13,613 nucleotides of DNA, from positions 1-13,613 of the forward strand of contig PWLT01000049.1 of assembly GCA_003558415.1 (NCBI GenBank). Reading direction: 5' to 3'. The translations under genes and the position numbers were made by a program. Position 1 is the stretch's first letter; each line of letters starts with the position of its first letter. The stretch comes from Hyphomicrobiales bacterium (GTDB taxonomy: Bacteria; Pseudomonadota; Alphaproteobacteria; Rhodobacterales; Rhodobacteraceae). The notes beneath the pieces are model-generated. The model was not told where the DNA came from, did no database searches, and worked only from the letters and a program-made list of their open reading frames with translations. Positions 6,477-13,274 of the stretch are shown here, in pieces.

Positions 6477-6682
6477 CACGCCCCTCGTCCATGTTCCCGC
6501 AGCCGGGTCGGACAGCCGGCCGGAAAAGTCAAGCGCCCCGGCGGGGGAACGCGTGGCGGTAGCCGCCGCACCGCTGCGAAGGCCCCGCAGCCGCGCCGCC
6601 ATCGCGCGACCAGCAGCAATGTCGGCGCCTTCATCAATCGCCGCAGCTTTCGGTGCGGCACCAGGCCATGCCCTCGCGCCGA
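6477..6682. other. Gap where lpxA is normally found; no convincing gene
   Basis: 206 bases between the fabZ stop and the lpxI start. LpxA needs about 780 bases, so an intact copy cannot be here. On the minus strand two frames stay open. One encodes an Arg-rich 61-codon stretch ending in a TGATG overlap with the lpxI start. The other, in the lpxI frame, contains AAAIDEGADIAAG, which faintly recalls an LpxA N-terminus. Neither has a good ribosome-binding site or normal composition, and I do not call a gene or a pseudogene. Confidence 0.7.
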
Positions 6683-7159
6683 TCAGGTTTCGGAAAGCTC
6701 CATCATCGCGGTCAGTTCTGCCTCCGCGACGACCGCGCCGGCGACCCTGGCGATGCCCTCGAAGCGCCAGACCTTGGTACTGCCGCGCTTGACGGTCAGG
6801 TGCAGCTCCAGCGTGTCGCCGGGAACCACCTTTCGGCGGAACTTGGCCTTCTCGATCGCCATGAAATAGACCATCGCGTTCTTGTCCACCAGATCGCGGG
6901 TCAGCCCCACCAGAACGCCGGCGGTCTGGGCCATCGCCTCGATGATCATCACCCCGGGCATGATCGCCGCGCCAGGGAAATGCCCCTCGAACTGCGGTTC
7001 GTTCGCGGTGACGTTCTTGATGCCCACGACACTCTTGCCGAGTTCGATGTCGCGCAGCCGGTCGATCATCAGGAACGGATAGCGATGCGGGATCACCCGC
7101 TTGATCATCTCGACATCCGCTTCGCGAAGATCGGCCCAAGCGACTTCAGGCTCGGTCAT
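6683..7159 (-). CDS. fabZ: 3-hydroxyacyl-[ACP] dehydratase FabZ
   Basis: A 158-aa hot-dog-fold dehydratase that removes water from (3R)-3-hydroxyacyl-ACP in fatty-acid elongation, competing with lipid A synthesis for the same 3-hydroxyacyl-ACP pool. It has [12 protein letters not shown] (23-34), the catalytic histidine H60 in FEGHFPG, and the catalytic glutamate E74 in [11 protein letters not shown], followed by [11 protein letters not shown]. Length is normal for FabZ (about 150 aa). The ATG is preceded by AGGGAG at 8-base spacing. It lies 107 bases after skp on the same strand. In most relatives the next gene is lpxA; here it is a short gap and then lpxI. Confidence 0.96.
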   Translation of the reverse strand: MTEPEVAWADLREADVEMIKRVIPHRYPFLMIDRLRDIELGKSVVGIKNVTANEPQFEGHFPGAAIMPGVMIIEAMAQTAGVLVGLTRDLVDKNAMVYFMAIEKAKFRRKVVPGDTLELHLTVKRGSTKVWRFEGIARVAGAVVAEAELTAMMELSET

Positions 7160-7266
7160 GTCCGTGGCTCCCTGTCGGTGTATCCGTCCCTGCGCGGCAC
7201 CGGCCGGCTGGAGAAATTGGTCTTTTCCCTAGCAACATGCCCCCGTACAGGCAAGCCGCACCGCAC

Positions 7267-7944
7267 CTATTCCGTGGTGATCGGGTCGGGCAGCTCCAGC
7301 GGCGGACCACCCTCGGCGGGCGGTGGCGCTGCATCCGGGGCTTCGGCCGGTTCCGGTTCGTCGGGCAGGATGGGGGGGGCCGTATCCGCGCCGGTGCCGA
7401 TTTCGGCATCGGCGCGCGCGATGGCCGCATCGGTGACATCGATCCGGTCCGCGGCGATGAAGATCGCCCGGCGATCGAGCAGCGCCACCGCGCCCCGCTC
7501 GCGCACCATGGCTGTCAGGATAGGCGCAATGAGGCTGAAAAAGCGCTGTGTCTCGGCCTCCTGGAATTCCGAGAGCGCACGGTTCTTCGACTCCTGCGTG
7601 GCGCGGATTTCGGCGACCCGGGCGTCGAACGCGTCGGCAAGCTCGCGAAATTCCTCGGGTGCAAGCTCCGCGCGCCGTTCGGTGAGGGCAAGCTCTTCGT
7701 CGCTGAGTTCTTCCTCGAGGCGGCGGTTCTCCGCAGCCAGAGCGCGTGCGGCCTCTTCCACCTCATCACGCACCCGCTGTCCGAAGGCGGAGTCCTCGAA
7801 CAGCCGTTCCTGATCCAGCGTCAGGATCGGGGAAGGCTGCCCGAGTGGAAAGGTCGTGTCCGCCTCCGGTTGCGCCGATGCCACGGCGGCAAGCAGCAGT
7901 GACACCGCCGCCGCCAGCGCGACAGCCGCCCGAGCCATGCGCAT
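7267..7944 (-). CDS. skp: OmpH/Skp-family periplasmic chaperone
   Basis: A 225-aa exported protein. Residues 1-24 form a signal peptide (two Arg, Ala/Leu core, VASA before Q25). The mature part starts with the OmpH-like ILTLDQERLFEDSAFGQRV (about 40-58). It continues as a long charged coiled-coil arm (about 60-140, rich in E, R, A, L), then returns to a beta segment including VALLDRRAIFIAADRIDVTD. The last 35 residues are a Pro/Glu/Ala-rich disordered tail beyond the usual Skp length of about 160-170 aa. Skp trimers hold unfolded outer-membrane proteins for BamA. The start ATG shares one base with the bamA stop (TGATG), so expression is coupled; a second ATG two codons later is possible. Confidence 0.9.
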   Translation of the reverse strand: MRMARAAVALAAAVSLLLAAVASAQPEADTTFPLGQPSPILTLDQERLFEDSAFGQRVRDEVEEAARALAAENRRLEEELSDEELALTERRAELAPEEFRELADAFDARVAEIRATQESKNRALSEFQEAETQRFFSLIAPILTAMVRERGAVALLDRRAIFIAADRIDVTDAAIARADAEIGTGADTAPPILPDEPEPAEAPDAAPPPAEGGPPLELPDPITTE

Positions 7945-10310
7945 CAGAACCGTGTCGAGACGGTCAGGTCGAAGTTCTGCGGCCGGTCATAGGACATCCG
8001 TCGCACCGGGTAGGAGAAGTTGAAACGCAGCGGGCCGATGGGCGTGTCCCAGAACAGAGAGACCCCAGCCGCCGCACGCCAGTTGATGCTGTCATCGACA
8101 GTGCAATCCGTGCCTGCTGGGCAGCCGCCGATCGGACCACCCGCCCTGTCGCTCAGCCCCCAGACCGACCCGACATCGAAGAAGGCGCCGCCGCTAATCC
8201 CGTATTCCTCGGGCAGGCCCAGCGGGAATTCCGATTCGAACCGTGCCACGGCAAAGAAATTGCCGCCCAGCGCATCCTCGTTGTCCGCCTCCCTATCCCG
8301 CGGGCCGATTCCGGCGGGGCGGAAACCGCGCATCCGGTCGCTGAGGAAGAAGCGCTCCGTTACCCGGCTGTTGCCCGAAAGCATGTTGATCGCACCGCCC
8401 TCCAGCTCCGCGCGCAGGGTCACATCCTCGTTCATTACCAGCTGCTCGGCCGAGGCCAGCGCGGTGGTCTTGATGTAGCGCCGATCACCGCCAAGGCCGG
8501 CGAAGTCCTGGTTGAAGCGCAGCAGCATGCCGAAAGTCGGATTGAGCTCGGAGCCGCGCGTGTCGTAGCTGTAGGTATAGCCCAGCGAACTCGTCAGGCC
8601 GCGCCTCGGCTCTCTGTCCAGTATGACAGAGCTGTCATCATCGACGTCTCCGATGCGCTCATCGGCGATCCGGTAGCGCAGGCTCAGACGCGCATTCTCA
8701 CTGGCGGGAAAGGATATGCTCGGGCTGAAGGAGATAATGCGCGAGTCGAAGCCCTGGTCGTCCGCGCGCGAGGTGGTACGATAGAATAGTGACATCTCAC
8801 CGCGCAGATCGCGACCCAGCAGCGCGGGTTCCGCGAAATTGAAGGTGAACTCCCGACTCTCGCGCAAGGTGTTGAGCACGAATTCAAGCTGCTGGCCGCG
8901 GCCCAGGAAATTCGCTTCCTGGAAGGTGATGTTGAGGCCCGCGCCTTCGTTGATCGCGTAGCTGACACCGAAGCCGAGCGAACCCGTCGTCGTCTCCTCG
9001 ACATCGACATCCACAACCACCTGATCGTCGGCCGACCCCTGGCGCCCCTCGACCTGCACATCCGCGAAATAGCCCAGCGCGCGAATGCGCTCGGCCGCCT
9101 CGCGAATCTCGCGCGGGTTGAGCGGGTCGCCCTCGGCGATGCGGAACTGCCGCCGGATCACCCGGTCGAGCGTCGTGGCGTTGCCCTGGATGTCGATCCG
9201 CTCGACGAAGATGCGCTCGCCCTGAACGATGGCGAATTCCACATCCAGTGTCTGCTCGCGGTCGTTGCGGGTAATGCGAGGCTCGGCGCGGGCGAATCGC
9301 AACCCCCTGTCGGTGGCGACCTTCTCGAGCCGTGCGATGTTGGTCTCGATCACCGTCGGCGAATAGGTCACGCCCGGGCGAAGGCGCAGCTCGCGCTCGA
9401 ATTCCTCGACCCCCACACCCTCGATCTCGCTGACGATGGAGACATCGCCGATATTGTAGGACTGCCCCTCGCGGATCGAGTAGGTGAGGAAGAAGGCGTC
9501 GCGCTCGCGCGCCATCTCCGAGGTGACGTTGAGCACCTCCACGTCGATAAACCCGCGCGCCTGATAGAAGTCGCGCAGCAACTGACGGTCGAGCTCGACC
9601 CGCTCCTCGAGGAAGGTGTCGCTCCGCACGATTGCCCGCAACAGGCCGGCCTGCTTGGTTTCCAGAACACGGCGCAAGCGGAAGTCGGAATAGGTTCGGT
9701 TGCCGACGAAGGAGATGCGCTCCACCTCGACCATACCGCCTTCGCGGACCTCAAAGACCAGATCGACGCGGTTGTTCGAGCGGCGGATAATGCGCGGGTT
9801 GATCTCCGCGCCGAAGCGCCCGGCCTCGGCATAAAGCTCGCCAAGGGCGGCGGCGTCGTTCTCGGCGGTCGTAGGAGAATAGACGCGGCGTTCCTGAGAC
9901 TGGATGGCCGCCTGGAGCTCCTCGTCATCCACCCTGCGGTTGCCCTCGAAACTGATTCTGTTGATCGTCGGCCATTCACGCACGGTGATCAACAGCGTCG
10001 AGCCACGCGGTTCAATCGAAACCTCTTCGAACAGGCCGGAGTCCACGATACGCTGGTAGGCGGCGTTGAGCTGGCCTGCGGTGACCGTCTCACCACGGGC
10101 GATTCCCGCATAGGCTGCCACCGTGGCCGGCTCCACCCGGTCCACGCCGTCGACGCGGATATCGGTGAACTGGAAGGTCTGCGCTTGCGCGGGACCCGGA
10201 GCGACCAGGGAAAAACCTGAAATGATTACCAAAAACAGTGCCGCAAGCGTGCCGGGGAGCCATGCCCCGAAGCCCTCGCGCGCCGCTCTTCTGACGACCG
10301 TCTCGCGCAT
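7944..10310 (-). CDS. bamA: Outer membrane protein assembly factor BamA
   Basis: A 788-aa Omp85 protein, the core of the BAM complex that inserts beta-barrels in the outer membrane. Signal peptide 1-43 (PGPAQA before Q44). Five POTRA domains at about 46-113, 114-191, 193-281, 283-363 and 365-439, each ending in the usual V-R-E-G or I-V-Q-G type strand. A 16-stranded barrel follows from about 443, with the conserved RGF of loop 6 at 661-663 (MRGFRPAGIGPRD) and a C-terminal beta-signal ending in Phe (DLTVSTRF). Two cysteines, C730 and C736, lie in the loop after the strand ending GSVWGL. ATG 10310 has AGGA at 8-base spacing. A probable promoter lies about 40-65 bases upstream; skp follows with a TGATG overlap. 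Confidence 0.97.
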   Translation of the reverse strand: MRETVVRRAAREGFGAWLPGTLAALFLVIISGFSLVAPGPAQAQTFQFTDIRVDGVDRVEPATVAAYAGIARGETVTAGQLNAAYQRIVDSGLFEEVSIEPRGSTLLITVREWPTINRISFEGNRRVDDEELQAAIQSQERRVYSPTTAENDAAALGELYAEAGRFGAEINPRIIRRSNNRVDLVFEVREGGMVEVERISFVGNRTYSDFRLRRVLETKQAGLLRAIVRSDTFLEERVELDRQLLRDFYQARGFIDVEVLNVTSEMARERDAFFLTYSIREGQSYNIGDVSIVSEIEGVGVEEFERELRLRPGVTYSPTVIETNIARLEKVATDRGLRFARAEPRITRNDREQTLDVEFAIVQGERIFVERIDIQGNATTLDRVIRRQFRIAEGDPLNPREIREAAERIRALGYFADVQVEGRQGSADDQVVVDVDVEETTTGSLGFGVSYAINEGAGLNITFQEANFLGRGQQLEFVLNTLRESREFTFNFAEPALLGRDLRGEMSLFYRTTSRADDQGFDSRIISFSPSISFPASENARLSLRYRIADERIGDVDDDSSVILDREPRRGLTSSLGYTYSYDTRGSELNPTFGMLLRFNQDFAGLGGDRRYIKTTALASAEQLVMNEDVTLRAELEGGAINMLSGNSRVTERFFLSDRMRGFRPAGIGPRDREADNEDALGGNFFAVARFESEFPLGLPEEYGISGGAFFDVGSVWGLSDRAGGPIGGCPAGTDCTVDDSINWRAAAGVSLFWDTPIGPLRFNFSYPVRRMSYDRPQNFDLTVSTRF

Positions 10311-10346
10311 GTCGCTGTCCTGTTCCGCCGTGTTTGTATTTCCTTC

Positions 10347-10375
10347 TGAGTAGACTCAAGCGGCGGGCTTGTCAA
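10347..10375 (-). promoter_or_regulatory. Probable bamA promoter with a dyad over the -10 region
   Basis: On the minus strand TTGACA (10375-10370), a perfect -35, is followed after 15 bases by TCTACT (10354-10349), a 4/6 match to the -10. The spacing is short; a 17-base spacing would give the poorer TACTCA. The -10 lies inside a perfect 5+5 dyad, TGAGT-AG-ACTCA on the plus strand (10347-10358), which could be a regulator site. It would drive bamA-skp-fabZ and the genes beyond. Confidence 0.45.
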
Positions 10376-10413
10376 AAGCCGTGGCGCCCGGTTCGACAGA
10401 ATTGGCGGGAACG

Positions 10414-10469
10414 TTGCGCATATGCGCAAGAGGCGGCCGACCATGGGTCGCCGCCCCTGTTCTACAGGG
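10414..10469. repeat. Three consecutive dyads between the 45-aa gene and bamA
   Basis: First, a perfect 16-base palindrome TTGCGCATATGCGCAA (10414-10429). Second, GGCGGC and GACC (10432-10442, one bulged C) pairing with GGTCGCCGCC (10446-10455). Third, CCCTGT (10455-10460) pairing with ACAGGG (10464-10469) around TCT. They lie in non-coding DNA about 45 bases downstream of the small membrane gene. A transcript from rseP would fold into stem-loops here, but there is no T-run, so they may attenuate or process the message, or bind proteins as DNA. Confidence 0.6.
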
Positions 10470-10515
10470 TGGAAGGAAGGTTGCCCGGCGCCTTCACGAC
10501 GCCCGCGCCGGTGCC

Positions 10516-10653
10516 TCACATTCCGGTCGCGAGGGTTCCGACGAAAGCTCCGAAAAGCAGCCCCGCAATGATCGTCGCGACATAGATCATTCGATCACGG
10601 TTAACGTCGAGCAGCAGCCAGAGGCCGTTATATCCCGCGCGGATCGCCTGCAT
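10516..10653 (-). CDS. 45-aa single-pass membrane protein, unrecognised
   Basis: A short open frame between rseP and bamA on the same strand. The ATG has GGAG at 6-base spacing (GGAGGG within the preceding 10 bases). The N-terminal half, MQAIRAGYNGLWLLLDVNRDR, is partly amphipathic with Arg/Asp. It is followed by one predicted membrane helix at about 22-43 that contains a glycine-zipper pattern, G31-x3-G35-x3-G39 (GLLFGAFVG), a motif that often packs membrane helices together. Codon third positions are about 71% G or C, compatible with a real gene here. No signal cleavage site is obvious, so it should stay anchored in the inner membrane. I do not recognise a named family. Its position suggests a link with RseP proteolysis or envelope assembly, which is inference only. 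Confidence 0.7.
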   Translation of the reverse strand: MQAIRAGYNGLWLLLDVNRDRMIYVATIIAGLLFGAFVGTLATGM

Positions 10654-10734
10654 GGAGCCCTCCAATCCTCGAATCTTCGTCCATGCCCAAGCTGGGGGCG
10701 GAATATGGCGTCAATGCGGCACCAATTGGGGACT

Positions 10735-12072
10735 TCAGGGGCAGAAGATGTCGTTGAATACGGCAAACACCATCAGCGTCGCGATCAGTGCGATCCCAAT
10801 CGCCATGAGGATCCTCAGTGCGCGGTCACTGGGCGGGCGCCCGGTCACAGCCTCCCAGGCGTGGAACACCAGATGGCCGCCGTCGAGCACGGGAATCGGG
10901 AACAGGTTGATCAGCCCCACCGCGGTCGAGAGCACCGCGATGAACCAGAGGAAATCCGCAGCGCCCTCGGAGGCCATCGTGCCGGAAAGCTCGGCGATGC
11001 CGATCGGTCCGCTGAGATTGCATGAGCTGATCGCGCCGGTGACCATGTGATAGAGGCCCGACAGGCTCATCGTGATGATCGACCAGGTCTGCTGCACCCC
11101 CATGAGCGCGGCCTCGCCGGGGCCAGGCCGCCGGGTTTCGGGCTCGAACACCAGCCCCCCGGTGATCCCGATCAGCCAGCGGGTCTCGAACCCGCCATCG
11201 GGCAAGGGCAGATCGGTGCTGCGTGGTGCCAGGGCGATCTCGATCAGCTCTCCCTCGCGCCACACGTCAAGCAGCACCGGTGCGCCCTCGGAGGCCACGA
11301 TCGTCTCGCGCAACTCGGAAAAGGTAGTCACCGCCTCGCCATCGACGGCAAGGACGAGATCCCCGGCGCGCATGTCGGCCGCGCGTGCCGCCGATTGCGG
11401 CTGGACGGAGGACACCAGCGGCGGGAAGGGGAACGGCCCTTCGACCTGCTCCTCGCTTCCGTCGCGCTCGATCGTGTAGGTGACCGTCGGCGCCGGGTCG
11501 AGCCCATCCACCACGGACATGAAGGTTGCGTTATCCGGCGTCGGCGTGCCTTCCACGGCAAGGATCACGTCGCCGGAGCGCAGCGCGTCGATGGCCTCGG
11601 GCAGCGGCTTGACGTCACCCACGACGGGGCGGTCGGCGGGCACGCCGCTGGCAAGGAAGAAGCCCGCAAAGACGAGGATCGAGAGAACGAAATTGAACAC
11701 CGGTCCGGCCGCGACGGTGGCCGAGCGCGCCCAGAGCGGCGCGCCGTGCATGGTGCGCCTCCGCTCGGTCTCGGCCATGCCCTCCATCGCCTCGGCATCC
11801 TTGCCCGAGGCCGCATCGGCATCGCCAAGGAACTTGACGTAGCCGCCAAAGGGCAGCGCCGCCACCTGCCAGCGCGTGCCGCGCCGGTCCACACGCGAAA
11901 AGAGCACAGGGCCGAAGCCGATGCTGAACACCTCCGCATCGATGCCCGACCAGCGCCCAACGATGTAATGGCCGTATTCGTGCACCGCGACGATCACCGA
12001 CAGCGCCACGATGAAGGCCAGCAGGGTGAAGGCAAGGTTCCCGAAGGAGGGTATCAGCCCCAAGATATCCAC
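10735..12072 (-). CDS. rseP: RIP metalloprotease RseP (site-2 protease family)
   Basis: A 445-aa inner-membrane zinc protease that cleaves membrane-anchored regulators such as anti-sigma factors after a first periplasmic cut. Seen directly: the zinc motif HEYGH (31-35) in the first membrane helix, GYVKFLG just after it, a second helix near VFNFVLSILVFAGFF, and two PDZ domains (around AIDALRSGDVILAVEG and AARAADMRAGDLVLAVDG). The third zinc ligand and conserved loop lie in NLFPIPVLDGG (389-399, D397). Length is typical (about 450). The start is GTG at 12072, with AGGAAAGG upstream at normal spacing, 25 bases after dxr. In the canonical order bamA follows directly; here a 45-aa membrane protein gene and a structured gap intervene. 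Confidence 0.96.
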   Translation of the reverse strand: MDILGLIPSFGNLAFTLLAFIVALSVIVAVHEYGHYIVGRWSGIDAEVFSIGFGPVLFSRVDRRGTRWQVAALPFGGYVKFLGDADAASGKDAEAMEGMAETERRRTMHGAPLWARSATVAAGPVFNFVLSILVFAGFFLASGVPADRPVVGDVKPLPEAIDALRSGDVILAVEGTPTPDNATFMSVVDGLDPAPTVTYTIERDGSEEQVEGPFPFPPLVSSVQPQSAARAADMRAGDLVLAVDGEAVTTFSELRETIVASEGAPVLLDVWREGELIEIALAPRSTDLPLPDGGFETRWLIGITGGLVFEPETRRPGPGEAALMGVQQTWSIITMSLSGLYHMVTGAISSCNLSGPIGIAELSGTMASEGAADFLWFIAVLSTAVGLINLFPIPVLDGGHLVFHAWEAVTGRPPSDRALRILMAIGIALIATLMVFAVFNDIFCP

Positions 12073-12097
12073 AGCGCGCCTTTCCTGCCGTTACGTC

Positions 12098-13273
12098 TCA
12101 CCGGGTCGCGCGGATTGCCCCTTGCGCGGCCGCTCTGGCGACTTGGTCCATTTCGAGCACCTTATCAATGCCCGATGGGGCATTTGTGAGACAGCCCCGC
12201 GCAGAGAGTTCGGCAAGCGTCTCCTCGACCACCCCTGCCATTTCGGCAAATCCGATGCGCCCGGCGAGGAAATGGTCAAGCGCCACCTCCTTGGCGGCGT
12301 TGAAGGCCGCGCCGGCCAAGCCGCCCGCGGCCATCACCTCGCGCGCCAGGCGCAGCGCCGGAAAGCGCACCGGATCAGGGGCCTCGAAGGTCAGGCTGCC
12401 CAGCGCCGCAAGGTCGAGCCGCTCGACCGGCGTTTCGCGCCGCTGCGGCCAGTTGAGCGCGTAGCCGATCGCATGGCGCATGTCGGCCGGACCCAGATGC
12501 GCCATCAGCGCGCCGTCATTGAACCCCACCAGCGCATGCAGGATGGATTGCGGATGCACCAGAACCTCGATGCATTCGGGGTCGACGCCGAAATATTCAC
12601 GGGTCTCGATCAGTTCCAGCGCCTTGTTGAACAGTGTCGCGCTGTCGATGGAGATACGCTGCCCCATCGCCCAGTTGGGATGCGCGCAGGCCTGCTCCAC
12701 GGTCGCCGTCGCCAGCCGCTCGGCCGGCCAGTCGCGGAACGGTCCGCCCGAGGCGGTGATGATGATGCGCTCGACCGCACCGATATCCTCGCCCACCAGT
12801 GCCTGAAAGACGGCCGAATGCTCGCTGTCCACGGGCAGGATGGTGGCGCCGTGGTGCGCGGCTTCGGCCATCAGAAGCGGCCCGGCGGTGACCAGGCTTT
12901 CCTTGTTGGCCAGCGCCAGCGTGCCGCCATGGCGCAGCGCGCGGAACCCCGGCGCGAGCCCCGCCGCGCCGACGATGGCCGACATCACCCAGTCGGCGGG
13001 CCGGTCGGCGGCCTCGATGAGCGCCTGCGGCCCGGCGGCGGCCTCCACATCGCTGCCCGCCAGCGCGGCGCGCAGATCCGCCAGACACTCGGGATGCGCG
13101 CTTACCGCCAGTTCGGCGCGCAGCGCGCGTGCCTGCTCGGCCAGCCGCGCCACGTTGCGCCCCCCGGTCAGGGCCACGGTGCGGAACGCCTCCGCCCCGC
13201 CCTGGCGCATGAGCAGATCGAAGGTATTCTCCCCGATCGAGCCCGTGGCGCCGAAGACCGAAACGCTGCGCAT
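12098..13273 (-). CDS. dxr: 1-deoxy-D-xylulose-5-phosphate reductoisomerase
   Basis: A 391-aa cytoplasmic enzyme that converts DXP to MEP with NADPH, the first committed step of the MEP isoprenoid pathway. The N-terminal NADPH-binding loop is GATGSIG (8-14), and ALANKESLV (120-128) follows. The metal-binding region PVDSEHSAVFQ supplies D149 and E151, and NKALELIE supplies E220. The substrate loop HPNWAMGQRISIDSATLFN and HPQSILHALVGF are intact. Length is normal for Dxr (about 390-400). The ATG lies one base after the cdsA stop, so the two are tightly coupled. Supplies undecaprenyl and other polyprenyl precursors for the envelope, consistent with its operon mates. Confidence 0.98.
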   Translation of the reverse strand: MRSVSVFGATGSIGENTFDLLMRQGGAEAFRTVALTGGRNVARLAEQARALRAELAVSAHPECLADLRAALAGSDVEAAAGPQALIEAADRPADWVMSAIVGAAGLAPGFRALRHGGTLALANKESLVTAGPLLMAEAAHHGATILPVDSEHSAVFQALVGEDIGAVERIIITASGGPFRDWPAERLATATVEQACAHPNWAMGQRISIDSATLFNKALELIETREYFGVDPECIEVLVHPQSILHALVGFNDGALMAHLGPADMRHAIGYALNWPQRRETPVERLDLAALGSLTFEAPDPVRFPALRLAREVMAAGGLAGAAFNAAKEVALDHFLAGRIGFAEMAGVVEETLAELSARGCLTNAPSGIDKVLEMDQVARAAAQGAIRATR

Positions 13274-13274
13274 C

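Noticed and set aside
6476..6661. A 61-codon frame in the fabZ-lpxI gap that ends in a TGATG overlap with lpxI
   Set aside because: The product is Arg/Pro-rich and looks like a high-GC shadow. It starts at a GTG without a ribosome-binding site and resembles no LpxA segment. Recorded only as a possible scar.
6477..6682. lpxA pseudogene based on AAAIDEGADIAAG in the lpxI frame
   Set aside because: About a dozen low-complexity residues are not enough, and the following residues show none of the hexapeptide repeats of LpxA.
5898..6869. Long plus-strand frames (over 300 codons) opposite lpxI, fabZ and other minus-strand genes
   Set aside because: Antisense shadows caused by high GC. The minus-strand genes carry clear family motifs and the plus-strand products are repetitive and Arg-rich.
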